Below the pieces are notes generated by a model, which worked only from the letters and a program-made list of their open reading frames with translations, did no database searches and was not told the DNA's origin. This document shows positions 5,927 through 6,081 of a stretch of DNA of 6,081 bases, in pieces. The stretch is from Bacteroidota bacterium (GTDB lineage: Bacteria > Bacteroidota > Bacteroidia > Chitinophagales > Chitinophagaceae). Numbering within the stretch: position 1 is the first letter of the stretch; every line of letters begins with the position of its first letter. The position numbers and the translations under genes are program-made. The stretch covers positions 1 to 6,081 of the forward strand of contig JAEZDR010000153.1 in assembly GCA_023433265.1 (NCBI GenBank), given 5' to 3'.

Positions 5927-5964
5927 GGGATAAAATACTTGAGTGGGTTTACTTAGTTTATCCC
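5927..5964. repeat. Inverted repeat GGGATAAA / TTTATCCC
   Basis: Perfect 8-bp arms lie at 5927-5934 and 5957-5964 with a 22-base loop. With one bulged C the stem can be extended outward by CA/TG. It lies in the gene-free right end and may be part of the suspected mobile-element remnant. No T tract follows. Confidence 0.4.
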
Positions 5965-6051
5965 CTGTGCCTACCAACCGCGCCTCAAAGGAATTCGATG
6001 CCTATTATAACGGGGTTGATTCAAGGTTATTACCGGTTTAGGTTGAGCTTA

Positions 6052-6081
6052 ATACGCTTTAGATACGCTGCAGATACGCTG
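6052..6081 (+). repeat. 11-bp tandem repeat, three copies, cut by window end
   Basis: ATACGCT recurs at 6052-6058, 6063-6069 and 6074-6080, always 11 bp apart. The last two units share the full AGATACGCTG (6061-6070 and 6072-6081), while the first has diverged, as expected at the border of an array. The array reaches the last base, so its real length is unknown. No open frame is convincing here. Confidence 0.6.

Overview
The window looks like a chromosomal piece of a Bacteroidota genome, most likely a Chitinophagaceae-type soil or freshwater bacterium. The reasons are a SusC-like TonB-dependent receptor directly followed by a DUF5689-type surface lipoprotein, lipoproteins with a charged stretch right after the lipobox cysteine, A-rich leaders without Shine-Dalgarno sequences in front of the main genes, and a DUF6252-like small lipoprotein. 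The genus assignment is inference from protein style only.

Left part (1-4198, + strand): a two-gene operon. The first gene is the C-terminal 624 residues of a TonB-dependent outer-membrane receptor, cut by the window edge. Thirty bases later comes a 747-residue lipoprotein with two DUF5689-like segments, one fibronectin-III-like domain and a C-terminal jelly-roll-like domain. Together they look like an outer-membrane channel plus its surface-exposed binding partner. The substrate cannot be read from the sequence. The operon ends in a strong hairpin with A and T tracts on its two sides, which can stop transcription from both directions.

Middle (4216-5306): a minus-strand gene for a cytosolic four-helix-bundle copper-storage protein (Csp/DUF326 family; 19 Cys in 114 residues) converges on the operon through that shared terminator. 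A 314-bp divergent intergenic region separates it from a plus-strand gene for a 143-residue basic protein that I do not recognise. This spacer is dense in short repeats and dyads: a near-perfect 20-bp palindrome, an ACCTT-N11-AAGGT dyad with the geometry of CueR/MerR-type operators, direct repeats spaced by multiples of 11 bp, and a perfect Shine-Dalgarno sequence in front of a five-codon open frame. It is the most interesting non-coding part of the window.

Right part (5302-6081): a minus-strand 157-residue lipoprotein converges with the unknown gene, with only 5 bases between the stop codons. The last ~220 bases hold no convincing gene. They hold a sequence resembling an insertion-sequence tip (5862-5880), two hairpins, and at the very edge three copies of an 11-bp tandem repeat that runs out of the window.

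I see no rRNA, tRNA, CRISPR array or complete mobile element. No entirely new multi-gene system is evident. The best leads are the regulatory spacer beside the copper-storage gene, the unrecognised divergent gene, and the edge repeat array.
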